A stretch of 64,000 nucleotides of DNA from Oceanibaculum indicum P24 (GCF_000299935.1 NZ_AMRL01000013.1:1-64000), one strand, 5' to 3'. Positions 46,684 through 56,677 are shown, counted from the first letter of the stretch. Program-made: numbers and translations. The notes: generated from the letters alone by a model not told the origin.

Positions 46684-49600
46684 TCGTGCCTTCGGCCGGA
46701 ACCGGCGGCGCCTTCTTCTCCTCACGCTTCTGCCGCCGCCGTGCCCGCCAGTCGCTGACATTGGCGCGAACCTTTAGCGCCGAGGGCGTGATGACCAGCG
46801 TCAGGATGGTGGCGAAGGCCAGCCCGAAGACGATGGCGGTGGACAGCTGCACCCACCATTGCGTCGAGGGCGCGCCGATGCTGACCTCGCGGCTGATGAA
46901 GTCGATGTTCATCTGCAGCACCATCGGCATCAGGCCCAGGATGGTGGTCAGCGTGGTCAGGAAAACCGGCCGCAGACGCTGGGCGCCGGTGCGCAGCAGT
47001 GCCTCATGCGCCGGGATGCCCTGCTTGCGCATCAGATCGTAGGTATCGATCAGGATGATGTTGTTATTCACCACGATGCCGGCCAGCGCGATCACGCCGA
47101 CGCCGCTCATGACGATGCCGAACGGCTTGTTCATCACCAGCAGGCCGATCATCACGCCGATGGTGGACAGGATCACCGCCGAGAGGATCAGGAAGGCGCT
47201 GTAGAAGCTGTTGAACTGGGTCAGCAGGATGATCGCCATGATGAACAGGGCGACGGCGAAGGCGCGCATCAGGAATTGCTGGGCCTCGGCCTGTTCCTTG
47301 TCCTCGCCCTTGAAGGTCACCTCGACGCGCGGATCGAGGCCGGCATCGGGCAGCCAGGCGCGCAGTTCCCGCACCTTGTCGTCGGCCAGCACGCCGGGCT
47401 GCACATCGGCCTTCACCGACATGATGCGCCGCCCGTCCACGCGCTTCAGCTCGCCGACCTTCTGTTCGGGATTCTCGGTGACGAAATTGCTGATCGGGAT
47501 CAGCCCCTGCTCGGTCTGGATGCGCAGCTGGCCGAACCGGTCGAGATTGCGGTATTCGGTCGGGAAGCGCACGACGATGTCGATTTCCTCGTCGCTGTCG
47601 TCGGGCCGGTATTCGGTGACCTTCAGCCCGTTGGTGACCAGCCGCACATAATTGCCGATCATGCTGAGATCGACGCCGAACTTGGCGGCCTGTGCGCGGT
47701 CGGCATCGATGGCCCACTGGATGCCGGGGATCGGGCGGCTGTCCTCGATATTGGCCAGCCCCTCCATGCTCTCGAACTTGGCGCGGATCTGCGCGGCTGC
47801 GGGTTCCAGCAGCGAGACGTCGAGGGCGCTGATCTCCAGCGCGACGGGCTTGCCGACCGGCGGCCCGGCCTCCTGCTTCTGCGGTTCGACGAGGATGCCG
47901 GGATATTTGCGCGAGCGTTCCACGATCTCGGCCAGGATATCGTTGGCCGGCGGGCGCTTGTCCCAGTCCTTGAACTCGACAGAGATGGTGGCGATGACAT
48001 CCTCGGCTTTGTCCTGGCCGCTGCGCACCTGGGTGCCGATCGAGGAATAGACCGAATCGAAGGCATCGAGCGCCAGCACTTCGCGTTCCACCAGGATGGC
48101 GAGCTGCTTCTTCTCCTCGATGGAAAGGTTGCCGCGCGCATGCACCAGGATCTGCGCCTGTTCCGGTTCCACCTCTGGGAAGAATTCCACGCCATGGCCG
48201 TGGGTGGCGTAATACCACTGCACGAAGACCAGGGTCCCGACGGCGGCCAGCACAACCTTGCCGGGATGCGTCAGCGCCTTGTCCAGCGTGCGGATATACA
48301 GGCCGGTCGGGCCCTTGACCTGCGTCAGGTCGATGGTCTCGTTGTCGTCGTCCGAGGCTTCGGCGCTCAGCGCCTTTGCCTTCTCGGGATCGAGCGAACC
48401 GCCCGGCTTGCCGATGAAGGCGCCCAGCGTCGGCACGAAGATCAGCGCCATCAGCAGCGAGGCCGACAGGGTGGCGATCAGCGTGATCGGCAGGAACTTC
48501 ATGAACTCGCCAACCACGCCTGGCCAGAACAGCAGCGGCAGGAAGGCCGCCAGCGTGGTCGCGGTGGAGGCGATGATCGGCCAGGCCATGCGCTTGGCAG
48601 CGCGGGCATAGGCGCGCTTTGGCGACTGGCCCTCGGCCATCTTGCGGTCGGCGAACTCGGTTAGCACGATGGCGCCGTCCACCAGCATGCCGACGGCGAG
48701 GATCAGGGCGAACAGCACCACGATGTTGATGGTGATGCCCATGGTGAAGATCACCAGGATGGCCAGCAGGAAGGAGCCCGGAATGGCGACGCCGACCAGC
48801 CCGGCCGAGCGCAGCCCCAGCGCGCCGACAATGACGATCATGACCAGCAGAACCGCGCTGATGACGTTGTTCTGAAGGTCCGTCAGCATGGTGCGGATAT
48901 CCTTCGAGCGGTCCTGGCTGTAGGTGACCTTCACGGCCTCCGGCCAGAACTGCTTCTGCCGCTCCGACAAGGCGCGCACCGCCTCAATGGTCTCGATGAT
49001 GTTCTCGCCGGTGCGCTTGGTGACCTGCAGCCCCACCGCCGGCTCGCCATCCAGCCGGGCGACGGATTCGCGGTCCTTGAAGGTGCGCCGCACCTCGGCT
49101 ACGTCGCGCACGCGCACCACCGCATCGCCGTCGGTCTTCAGCGGCATGTCAAGGATGTCCTCGGCACTCTCGAACAGGCCCGGCACCTTCACCGGGAATC
49201 GCCCGCTGCCGGTGTCCAGCGCGCCGGCGGCGATCAACCGGTTGGACCGGTCGATGAAGGTGAGAATATCCTCCGACCGCAGGCCATAGCTTTCCAGCTT
49301 CAGCGGGTCGATCAGGATTTCCACCAGCTCCTCGCGGTCGCCGGCGATATCGACGTTCAGTACCGAGGGGATGCCCTCGATCTCGTCGCGCAGCTCGCGG
49401 GCGAGGCGGACCAGCGTGCGTTCCGGCACCGGGCCGGACAGCGTGACCACCAGCACCGGGAACAGGCTGAAATTCACCTCGGTGATGGTCGGTTCCTCGG
49501 TCTCCTCCGGCAGCTCGGACTTGGCGATGTCCACCTTTTCGCGCACATCGTCCAGCGCCTTGTCGGCATCGAAGCCGGCATCGAACTCCAGCAGCACGAA

Positions 49601-49867
49601 GCCGCCGCCTTCGTAGGCGGTGGACCGCATCTCCTTAACGCCCTCGATGGATTTCAGCTCCTGCTCCATCGGGCGCAGCAGCAGCCGCTCGGAATCCTCC
49701 GGCGAGATGCCCTCATGCACCAGGCTGACATAGATGGTGGGGATGTTGATGTCCGGATCGGATTCCTTGGGAATGTCGATATAGGCGACGGTTCCCGCGA
49801 TCAGGATCAGCACCAGCACCGCGATGGTGGTACGGGCGCGGGCGATGGCAGCGTCGATCAGGTTCAT
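46673..49867 (-). CDS. RND efflux permease, AcrB family
   Basis: A 1064-residue inner membrane proton antiporter with 12 helices and two large periplasmic loops. Family features: LIDAAIARARTTIAVLVLILIAG near the start, and GMLVDGAIVLTEFADRK in helix 4. At this position AcrB has two Asp (VDDAIV); here the second is Gly. Substrates are unknown. Its ATG overlaps the adaptor stop (ATGA). Confidence 0.93.
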   Translation of the reverse strand: MNLIDAAIARARTTIAVLVLILIAGTVAYIDIPKESDPDINIPTIYVSLVHEGISPEDSERLLLRPMEQELKSIEGVKEMRSTAYEGGGFVLLEFDAGFDADKALDDVREKVDIAKSELPEETEEPTITEVNFSLFPVLVVTLSGPVPERTLVRLARELRDEIEGIPSVLNVDIAGDREELVEILIDPLKLESYGLRSEDILTFIDRSNRLIAAGALDTGSGRFPVKVPGLFESAEDILDMPLKTDGDAVVRVRDVAEVRRTFKDRESVARLDGEPAVGLQVTKRTGENIIETIEAVRALSERQKQFWPEAVKVTYSQDRSKDIRTMLTDLQNNVISAVLLVMIVIVGALGLRSAGLVGVAIPGSFLLAILVIFTMGITINIVVLFALILAVGMLVDGAIVLTEFADRKMAEGQSPKRAYARAAKRMAWPIIASTATTLAAFLPLLFWPGVVGEFMKFLPITLIATLSASLLMALIFVPTLGAFIGKPGGSLDPEKAKALSAEASDDDNETIDLTQVKGPTGLYIRTLDKALTHPGKVVLAAVGTLVFVQWYYATHGHGVEFFPEVEPEQAQILVHARGNLSIEEKKQLAILVEREVLALDAFDSVYSSIGTQVRSGQDKAEDVIATISVEFKDWDKRPPANDILAEIVERSRKYPGILVEPQKQEAGPPVGKPVALEISALDVSLLEPAAAQIRAKFESMEGLANIEDSRPIPGIQWAIDADRAQAAKFGVDLSMIGNYVRLVTNGLKVTEYRPDDSDEEIDIVVRFPTEYRNLDRFGQLRIQTEQGLIPISNFVTENPEQKVGELKRVDGRRIMSVKADVQPGVLADDKVRELRAWLPDAGLDPRVEVTFKGEDKEQAEAQQFLMRAFAVALFIMAIILLTQFNSFYSAFLILSAVILSTIGVMIGLLVMNKPFGIVMSGVGVIALAGIVVNNNIILIDTYDLMRKQGIPAHEALLRTGAQRLRPVFLTTLTTILGLMPMVLQMNIDFISREVSIGAPSTQWWVQLSTAIVFGLAFATILTLVITPSALKVRANVSDWRARRRQKREEKKAPPVPAEGTTKG

Positions 49868-50964
49868 TTCTTCGCCCCGCCATCGGCATAGCTGCCAGCG
49901 AAATTCTCCGACCGCACGGCTTCAACCTTCTGGCCCTCGGCAACGAATTCCTGCCCGACGACGATCAGGCGCGCGCGCTGTGGCAGGCCGGCCAGCCAGA
50001 CGCCGTCCGTCTCGCTGGCGATGATCCTGACCGGCCGGAAGGTGACGGTGTTGTCTTGGCCCACCAGCTTCACGCCCATCTGCCCGGCATCGTTCAGGGT
50101 CAGGATGGAGGGGGTGATGAAATGCGCGGGGACGGAGTCCAGCGACAGTTTCACCGCGGCGGTCAGCCCGTCGCGGATGGCGCCGTCCCGGTTATCCAGC
50201 TCGGCCTCCACGCGGAAGGTGCGGGTGGCGCTGTTGGCGACGCTGGCGATGTAGCGGATGACGCCGGTACGGGTCTCGCCGGTGGAGAAGCGCACCTCGG
50301 CCAGATCGCCCAGTTCGAGGGACAGGGCATGGGTCTCCGGCACCTCGATGACGACCAGCATCGGGTCGGTATCGACGATCTGCGCCACCTCGTCGCCGGC
50401 CTGAACATAATTGCCGATTTCGACCATGCGGTCGTTCAGCACGCCATCGAAGGGCGCGCGGATGGTCGTGTTGGTGATATCCGTCTCGATCCGGGCGAGG
50501 GCGGCGCGGGCGGCGTCCAGCTGCGCCTGCGCCTGCGCCAGATTGGTGTCGGAGCGGAAGCCCTTGCCGGCCAGCTGCTTGGAGGCGCTGAATTCGACCT
50601 CGCGCTGGCGTACCAGCGCCCGCGCCTCTGCCCGCCTTGCCTCCCGGTCGTCCAGGGCAAGGCGCGCGATCATCTCGCCGGCGGCGACGCGCTTGCCTTT
50701 TTCCACGCCGATCTCGGTGACACGGCCATCGGTCTCGACCCGCAGCTGCACGCGTCGTTCCGCCTGGGTGAAGCCGTTGATGGTCAGCTCGCGGCGGTGC
50801 GCCTGCTCCTCGGATACGATGAACTGCACGCCGGGCAGGGCTGCCTGCGCTTCCTGCTTGGGGGCTCCGGCAGGTGCTTCGGCGGCATCGCCGAACTGGC
50901 CGGAGGCAATCCAGAGCGTGGCGGCCACCGCGAACAGAATGGCGATCCAGATCGAGGACTTCAT
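49864..50964 (-). CDS. RND efflux periplasmic adaptor (HlyD family)
   Basis: A 366-residue membrane-anchored adaptor. N-terminal anchor at residues about 5-20, lipoyl-like halves (GRVTEIGVEKGKRVAAGEMI and TIRAPFDGVLNDRMVEIGNYV), an alpha-helical hairpin between, and beta barrel domains. AGGAAGACACG precedes ATG 50964; the longer frame is not part of the family. It lies upstream of and overlaps the permease. No TolC-type outer channel is present in the window. Confidence 0.92.
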   Translation of the reverse strand: MKSSIWIAILFAVAATLWIASGQFGDAAEAPAGAPKQEAQAALPGVQFIVSEEQAHRRELTINGFTQAERRVQLRVETDGRVTEIGVEKGKRVAAGEMIARLALDDREARRAEARALVRQREVEFSASKQLAGKGFRSDTNLAQAQAQLDAARAALARIETDITNTTIRAPFDGVLNDRMVEIGNYVQAGDEVAQIVDTDPMLVVIEVPETHALSLELGDLAEVRFSTGETRTGVIRYIASVANSATRTFRVEAELDNRDGAIRDGLTAAVKLSLDSVPAHFITPSILTLNDAGQMGVKLVGQDNTVTFRPVRIIASETDGVWLAGLPQRARLIVVGQEFVAEGQKVEAVRSENFAGSYADGGAKK

Positions 50965-51176
50965 CGCGTGTCTTCCTGCTTGCTGCTGGCGGTGGTTGTG
51001 GCGCGTTCGGCCAGGAACCGGTCGCGGTTGCTTAAAAATAGGTCGGGCGACGCGATAAGCATCCGCCCCTGCCGGCATCGGCGCGGACTATAGGAGTGCT
51101 TGCCGACGGCATCAATCGGGATGTCGTTACGAAATATTTCGCGGGTCATCCTTTGTCGCCAAAGGGTTTGATGTGT

Positions 51177-52025
51177 TCAGGCGGCTTTCGTTCCCGCCGC
51201 GTAACGCACATGCACCGGCAGCCGGTAATGATCGCCCTCGCGGTATTCCTGTAGCCGCCGGACGACGGCGGCCTCGACCGCCTCGCGCTCGGCGGCGCTG
51301 GCCTCCATCCACAGCTTGCCGAAGGACATGTCCAGGTTGGTGCGCCAGAAGGGCTGGTCGCCCGGCGCCTTGCGGCGCGCCTGGATCACCTGTTCCTCGA
51401 CAGCGGCAAAGCCGACCTGTTCCAGCAGCCCGACCAGGGTACCGGGCTGGCCCAGGATGAAGGGCATTTCCAGGAAGGTCTCGTCCTGCGGCCCCATCAC
51501 TTCCAGCACGGCGGCCATGTTGATCTGGAACACCGCATTGTCGGCCAGCGGCCCCCAGACCATGAAGCCGGCGCGCCCGCCGGGCTTCAGCACGCGCAGA
51601 CATTCCCGCAATGCCTTCGGCTTGTCGGGGAAGAACATCAGGCCGAAGCGACAGGTGACACGGTCAAAACCGGCATCGGGGAAGGGCAGGGATTCGGCGT
51701 CCGCAATCTCGAAGCCGATATTGCCGGTGCGGCGGTCAGCAGCGCGACGTTTTGCCCCAGCCAGCATGCCCTCGGCCAGGTCAGTCGCGGTGACATGGCC
51801 TGTCTCGCCAACCATCTCGGCGATGGTCAGCGCCGGCTCGCCAGCGCCGGAGGCCAGATCCAGCACCCGCTGGCCCTGTGCGATTCCGACCAGTTCCAGC
51901 AGCGGTTCGTTCAGGCGGCGCGCCATTTCCGCCATTTCCTCGGCGCGCTTGTTCCAGCCAATGCCGCGGTCGTTCCAGGCGGCGCGCTGCCGTTCCTTGA
52001 ACGCTTCTGTCGTATCGCGGCTCAT
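51177..52025 (-). CDS. SAM-dependent methyltransferase, UbiE/COQ5-like
   Basis: A 282-residue class I methyltransferase: motif I VLDLASGAGEPALTIA, TATDLAEGMLAGAKRRA, and motif post-I to IV AESLPFPDAGFDRVTCRFGLMFF, then RVLKPGGRAGF. The substrate is unknown. GGGAGAATGCC precedes ATG 52025. Single gene. Confidence 0.88.
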   Translation of the reverse strand: MSRDTTEAFKERQRAAWNDRGIGWNKRAEEMAEMARRLNEPLLELVGIAQGQRVLDLASGAGEPALTIAEMVGETGHVTATDLAEGMLAGAKRRAADRRTGNIGFEIADAESLPFPDAGFDRVTCRFGLMFFPDKPKALRECLRVLKPGGRAGFMVWGPLADNAVFQINMAAVLEVMGPQDETFLEMPFILGQPGTLVGLLEQVGFAAVEEQVIQARRKAPGDQPFWRTNLDMSFGKLWMEASAAEREAVEAAVVRRLQEYREGDHYRLPVHVRYAAGTKAA

Positions 52026-52219
52026 GGCATTCTCCCTGCGGATTTGGTTTTTAGTTGCAGCTCGGTCGTCAGCGGTCATCAGATGTGCGTGCGGTGCAAT
52101 AACGGCTTGTTTGCAATCAACTCGCAATCTCACTATTATGCGCGCGTTTCGCCAGCGGAAGCCTTATGCCATAGCCGTTTTCGGGCGGAAACGCATCGTC
52201 GAAAGAGCAGGATACTGGA

Positions 52220-52993
52220 ATGAACGAGACCACCCCGTCGGCTGCGGCCGCACTTCCCGGCGCCGTTCCCACAGACGCCGTGACGCCGCCGCCCGGTGCG
52301 CTCGATCAGGCGCTGGAGCTGATCCAGGCTGGTGGCCCGGTGGTGGTGATCCTGCTGGTCTTCTCGGTGGTGGCGCTCGCCATCTTCATCATGAAGATGA
52401 TCCAGTTCCAGTCGGCGCGGCTGTGGAGCCGGGGCTTCGTGGAGCCGGCCCTGACGCAGGCGCGCAATGGCCGCCTGGCGGAGGCGCTGGCGGGTCTGCG
52501 CGGCCTGCGCAGCCCGGTCGCGGAAGTCATGGCGGTGGCCATTGACGGATTCCGCCATCGCATCGCCGAGGACCGCATCCGTGAGGAAGTCGCCCGCATC
52601 GGCAGCGCCCGGCTGGAGGAGCTGCGCTCCTACCTGCGCGTCATCGAGGTGATTGCGACGCTGAGCCCGCTGCTCGGCCTGTTCGGCACGGTGCTGGGCA
52701 TGATCGACGCCTTCCGCCAGATGGAAGCCGCCGGCAGCAATGTGAACCCGGCCATCCTGTCGGGGGGCATCTGGGTGGCGCTGCTGACCACGGCCGTCGG
52801 CCTCGCGGTGGCGATTCCGGCTGTGGCCATGCTGAACTGGCTGGAGCGAACCGTCGAGCGCGCGGCGCACACGATGGACGATGCGGTGACGCGGTTGTTC
52901 ACCATGCCGCTGGTAGCTTCCAATCACGGCGCCGACCACGGGGAGCGTGAGGCCGCCGGCCTGCGCCAGCCGCATGCACAGCCTGCGGAGTAG
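52220..52993 (+). CDS. exbB: ExbB/TolQ-type ion-channel subunit
   Basis: A 257-residue MotA/TolQ/ExbB family protein with three helices: at about 38-60, 143-165 (IATLSPLLGLFGTVLGMIDAFRQM) and 178-200 (WVALLTTAVGLAVAIPAVAML). It forms the pentamer of the TonB energiser. GAGCAGGATACTGGA precedes the ATG. First gene of exbB-exbD-exbD-tonB. Confidence 0.93.
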   Translation: MNETTPSAAAALPGAVPTDAVTPPPGALDQALELIQAGGPVVVILLVFSVVALAIFIMKMIQFQSARLWSRGFVEPALTQARNGRLAEALAGLRGLRSPVAEVMAVAIDGFRHRIAEDRIREEVARIGSARLEELRSYLRVIEVIATLSPLLGLFGTVLGMIDAFRQMEAAGSNVNPAILSGGIWVALLTTAVGLAVAIPAVAMLNWLERTVERAAHTMDDAVTRLFTMPLVASNHGADHGEREAAGLRQPHAQPAE

Positions 52994-53378
52994 CCTTCCG
53001 GCGAAGCGCCGGCAGCTGATTAGCCTGACGCCGCTGATCGACGTCGTGTTCATCCTGCTGATCTTCTTCATGCTGGCCTCCAGCTTTCTGGACTGGCGGA
53101 CCATCACGCTGAACACGCCGGGGCAGGCGGTCGCAACGCCGGATATGGAAGGCGCCATGCTGGTGCGCCTGCGTGCCGACGGCTCGCTGGACCTTGCCGG
53201 CGAGGCGCTGTCGGCCGAGCAGTTGCAGACGCGGCTGCAGGCCGCCCTGGCGCGCAAGCCGGATCAGCGCGTGCTGGTGCGCCCGGAGCGCGGCGTGGCG
53301 ATGCAGCGCGCGGTGGAAGTGCTGGACATGGTGACGGCGAGCGGCATCAAGGATGTCTCGCTGGTGCGGGGGCGGTGA
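52974..53378 (+). CDS. exbD: ExbD with the conserved membrane aspartate
   Basis: A 134-residue single-pass protein with SLTPLIDVVFILLIFFMLAS (residues about 17-36) and Asp23, the ion-binding residue. The periplasmic domain ends with the usual VRPERGVAMQRAVEVLDM. ATG 52974 is a pick (a GTG at 52947 is in frame); both overlap exbB, so translation is coupled. Confidence 0.9.
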   Translation: MHSLRSSLPAKRRQLISLTPLIDVVFILLIFFMLASSFLDWRTITLNTPGQAVATPDMEGAMLVRLRADGSLDLAGEALSAEQLQTRLQAALARKPDQRVLVRPERGVAMQRAVEVLDMVTASGIKDVSLVRGR

Positions 53379-53827
53379 TGAGCGTTCTGAACCATGGCCG
53401 GAAGAGCGCTGGCGGCGGCCTGTTCGCCGCCGGCCGCCATCGCGAGCGGAATTCCGACGAGGGCATCATCCCCCTCATCAACGTGGTGTTCCTGCTGCTG
53501 ATCTTCTTCATGCTGGCCGGCAAGCTGTCGCAGATCGACCCGTTCGAGGTGACGCCGCCGGATTCCGCGTCGGAAAGCCTGCCCGATGGCTCGACGCTGA
53601 CCGTCCTGGTCGGCGCCGACGGGCGCATCGCCTTCGACGGCAAGCCGATGGAGCTGGACGCGCTGCCGGCGGCGCTGGAGGCGCATGCCAGGGACGGCGC
53701 GGTGCTGCGGCTGAAAGCCGACCAGCAGGCCGAGGCCGACCGGGTGATCGAGGTAATGGAAAGCCTGCGCGCGGCCGGCATCGAGAAACTGTCACTGCTG
53801 ACCACGAAGACGGGAACAGGCGAATGA
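53378..53827 (+). CDS. exbD: Second ExbD with Asn in place of the membrane aspartate
   Basis: A 149-residue ExbD-family protein. Its membrane helix IIPLINVVFLLLIFFMLAGK has Asn35 (codon aac) exactly where ExbD1 has Asp23. The periplasmic part VLRLKADQQAEADRVIEVMES is typical. The ATG at 53378 overlaps the ExbD1 stop, and its stop overlaps the tonB ATG. Similar Asn forms occur in other bacteria by my recollection. It would be inactive alone and may form a mixed dimer with ExbD1. Confidence 0.88.
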   Translation: MSVLNHGRKSAGGGLFAAGRHRERNSDEGIIPLINVVFLLLIFFMLAGKLSQIDPFEVTPPDSASESLPDGSTLTVLVGADGRIAFDGKPMELDALPAALEAHARDGAVLRLKADQQAEADRVIEVMESLRAAGIEKLSLLTTKTGTGE

Positions 53828-54744
53828 GACTCTCCCCGCGCGCCAAGCTGGCCGGGCTGATCGCATCGCTGGCGATCCATGGCAGCGCGCTGGCTTTCTT
53901 CGCTGATTTCAGCGAGGACAAGGGCACCGCGCAGGCGGGCCTCGGCGGCGTCGAGGTGGCGCTGGCGCCGATGGGTGGCGCGCCAGGCAGCGAGGCGCGC
54001 GCCGTCGAGTCGACCGAGACGGTGAAGCCGACCGAAGTGACAGAGGCGGTGAAGCCCATCGAAACGGCGGAGGTACCGGACGTTCCGGTAACGCCGGTCG
54101 AGCAGGCGCGTCCCGTGGAGCCGGTAAAGCCCATAGAACCGGTGAAGCCGGTGGAGCCCGTAAAGGTCAAGGAAGAGCCGGAGAAGGTGAAGATGGCGGA
54201 GGTTCCGCCGCCACCACCGCCGCCGCCGGTGAAGCCTGTCGTCAAGAAGCCGGAACCGCCGAAGCCGGTGCAGCAGCCCCAACCACAGGAAATCAAGCCG
54301 CAGCAGGTCGCCAAGGCAGAACCCGCCCCGGTGCAGGCGGAAGCCGCACCGGCACCGTCGGTTACCGGGTCCGCTGGCAAGTCGGGCGCCCAGGATTCGC
54401 AGAATGCCGGCACCACGAACAGCACTTCCGCGTCGGCGGGCGGCGGCATGCCGGGTTCCTCGGCCGATTATCTGGCGCTGGTGCAGGCCTGGCTGGAACG
54501 CCACAAGGAATATCCGCGCCGGGCGCAGTTGCGCCGCATCGAGGGCACGGCGGTGCTGCGCTTCGTCATGGACCGCGAGGGCAAGCTGGTTTCCTACCGG
54601 CTGGAACGCGGCTCCGGCCATTCCGTGCTGGACGAGGCGGTGCGGGAAATGATCGAGCGTGCCTCGCCCTTCCCACCGCTGCCGCCCGAAATCCAGCAGG
54701 CCAATCTGGAACTGGTGGTGCCAGTTTCCTTCTACCTGCGCTGA
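53824..54744 (+). CDS. tonB: TonB-family energy transducer
   Basis: A 306-residue protein: membrane anchor (LAGLIASLAIHGSALAFFA; the His is typical), a Pro/Lys/Glu repeat stretch (PVEPVKPIEPVKPVEPVK, then EPP and QP runs), and a C-terminal TonB domain (YPRRAQLRRIEGTAVLRFVMD; GSGHSVLDEAVREMI; FPPLPPEI). It couples the ExbBD motor to outer-membrane receptors. No receptor is in the window. Confidence 0.92.
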   Translation: MRLSPRAKLAGLIASLAIHGSALAFFADFSEDKGTAQAGLGGVEVALAPMGGAPGSEARAVESTETVKPTEVTEAVKPIETAEVPDVPVTPVEQARPVEPVKPIEPVKPVEPVKVKEEPEKVKMAEVPPPPPPPPVKPVVKKPEPPKPVQQPQPQEIKPQQVAKAEPAPVQAEAAPAPSVTGSAGKSGAQDSQNAGTTNSTSASAGGGMPGSSADYLALVQAWLERHKEYPRRAQLRRIEGTAVLRFVMDREGKLVSYRLERGSGHSVLDEAVREMIERASPFPPLPPEIQQANLELVVPVSFYLR

Positions 54745-54750
54745 CGTCGC

Positions 54751-56067
54751 TTACAGGCCCGGCCCCATCAGATAGTCGGGCAGCCAGGTGGCGATGCCGG
54801 GGAACAGGCACAGCAGCAGCATGCCGACCACCATGCACAGCATGAAGGGCAGGGCGCCGTACAGGATCGTCGGCAGCTTGATCTTCGGTGCGATGCCGTT
54901 GATGACATAGAGGTTCAGGCCGACCGGCGGGGTGATCAGCCCCAACTCCATATTGATGGTCAGGATGACGCCGAACCAAATCGGGTCGAAGCCGGCATTC
55001 ACGATGATCGGCAGCAGGATCGGCGTGGTCATCAGGATGACGGCGGCCGGCGGCAGGAAGCAGCCGGCGACCAGCAGCAGGATGTTCACGAAGAACAGCA
55101 GCAGCCAGCGGTTGATGTCCAGTAGCGCAATCCATTCCGCAATGGCCTGGGTGACGTACAGGCTGGACAGCATGTAGCTGAACAGCACCGAGGTGCCGAT
55201 GATCATCATGATCATCACCGATTCGCGCATGCCGTCGCGCATGATGTGCCACAGCGCGGTCGGCTGCCAGACGCGGTAGATGACGACCACCAGCAGCAGG
55301 CACAGCATGGCGCCCACGCCCGCCGCCTCGGACGGGGTGGCGAGGCCGCCATACATCGAATAGACGACGCCGGCGATGATCAGCAGGAAAGGCAGGATGC
55401 GCGGTAGCACCTCCAGCTTCTGGCGCAGCGAATAGCGCTCGCCGATCTGCGCCAGCCCCTCGCCGCGCCGCCAGCACAGGAACAGCGCCCACAGCATGAA
55501 CAGGCCGGTCAGCATTAGCCCCGGCACGACGCCGGCCAGGAACAGCCGGCCGATGGAGGTCTCGGAAGCGATGCCGTACAGGATCATCGTCACCGAGGGC
55601 GGGATCAGGATTCCCAGCGTGCCGCCCGCCGCGATGGCGCCGGTCGCCAGATCGTCGGAATAGCCGCGCTTCTGCATCTCCGGGATGCCCATGCGGCCAA
55701 TGGCGGCGCAAGTGGCGGGCGAGGAGCCGGTCATCGCGCTGAACAGGGCACAGGCGCCCAGATTGGAGATGACAAGGCTGCCCGGCACGCGGCTGAACCA
55801 GCGCGCCAGCGCCTCGTACAGGTCCGAGCCCGCCCGGCTGGAGGCGACAGCAGCCCCCATCAGCACGAACATCGGGATCGACACCAGGGTGAAGTCGTTC
55901 AGGCCGGCATAGAGCGTGTCGGCCAGGAACTCGATGGCGCGCAGCCCGTCGAAGGCGACCATGAAGCCGACGGCGACCACGCCAAGCCCAAAGGCGACCG
56001 GCATGCCGGTCCCCAGCACGACCAGCGTCACGAGGCCGATCAGCAGGCCAAGGGTAAGCTCGCTCAT
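54751..56067 (-). CDS. TRAP transporter large membrane subunit (DctM)
   Basis: A 438-residue membrane protein with the DctM pattern: VFGLGVVAVGFMVAF-type helices (here AFGLGVVAVGFMVAF), SSPATCAAIGRMGIPEM, GTLGILIPPSVTMILYG, and MELGLITPPVGLNLYVI. The ATG at 56067 overlaps the dctQ stop. It carries the solute with sodium. Last gene of a dctP-dctQ-dctM unit. Confidence 0.94.
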   Translation of the reverse strand: MSELTLGLLIGLVTLVVLGTGMPVAFGLGVVAVGFMVAFDGLRAIEFLADTLYAGLNDFTLVSIPMFVLMGAAVASSRAGSDLYEALARWFSRVPGSLVISNLGACALFSAMTGSSPATCAAIGRMGIPEMQKRGYSDDLATGAIAAGGTLGILIPPSVTMILYGIASETSIGRLFLAGVVPGLMLTGLFMLWALFLCWRRGEGLAQIGERYSLRQKLEVLPRILPFLLIIAGVVYSMYGGLATPSEAAGVGAMLCLLLVVVIYRVWQPTALWHIMRDGMRESVMIMMIIGTSVLFSYMLSSLYVTQAIAEWIALLDINRWLLLFFVNILLLVAGCFLPPAAVILMTTPILLPIIVNAGFDPIWFGVILTINMELGLITPPVGLNLYVINGIAPKIKLPTILYGALPFMLCMVVGMLLLCLFPGIATWLPDYLMGPGL

Positions 56068-56582
56068 GAATGCTGCTCCGGTTCCATGCCGAACGGCATG
56101 TCGCGTCCGGTCAGCAGGCAATAGATATCGGCGACATATTGCAGGCACAGCACGCCCATGCCGATGGGCAGGGCGGCGTAATAGATCCACAGGCGCGCCC
56201 GCCACATGGAATCGGTGGTCCAGCCGCCATCATAGGCCTCCCACCACCATTCGATACCGTTCCACAGCACCAGCAGGCAGAAGCCGAGCGCGATCACCGA
56301 GGCGACGAAGGCCAGCCGCACACGCCAGCGGTGCGAGAGATAAAGCGGCAGCAGATCGACATTCACATGCCCCTTGGTCAGCAGCACATAGGGGCTGCCC
56401 ACGAAGGTGGCGGCGACCAGGATGAAGGTGACGAACTCGCTCTGCCAGATCGCCGATTCCTGCAACACCGTGCGGACGAAGATCATCTGGCAGACGATGA
56501 TGACCGAGGCGAGGATCATCAGGACGGCGGCAATGCCGCAAATCCGCGACAGCGCCGTGACCGTTCGGACGTAGAGCTGCAT
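56064..56582 (-). CDS. TRAP transporter small membrane subunit (DctQ)
   Basis: A 172-residue protein with four helices; QSEFVTFILVAATFVGSPYVL and GHVNVDLLP are typical of DctQ, as is WIYYAALPIGMGVLCLQ. CTCTGGAG precedes ATG 56582. It bridges DctM and the binding protein. Confidence 0.9.
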   Translation of the reverse strand: MQLYVRTVTALSRICGIAAVLMILASVIIVCQMIFVRTVLQESAIWQSEFVTFILVAATFVGSPYVLLTKGHVNVDLLPLYLSHRWRVRLAFVASVIALGFCLLVLWNGIEWWWEAYDGGWTTDSMWRARLWIYYAALPIGMGVLCLQYVADIYCLLTGRDMPFGMEPEQHS

Positions 56583-56677
56583 GGTCGCTCCAGAGAGGGC
56601 GGTATGTGACGGGGTAGGGGAGAGGGTTCCGCCCGTACCGCTTATCGGCACGGGCGGACTCTCTGTGGCTGGCGGGC

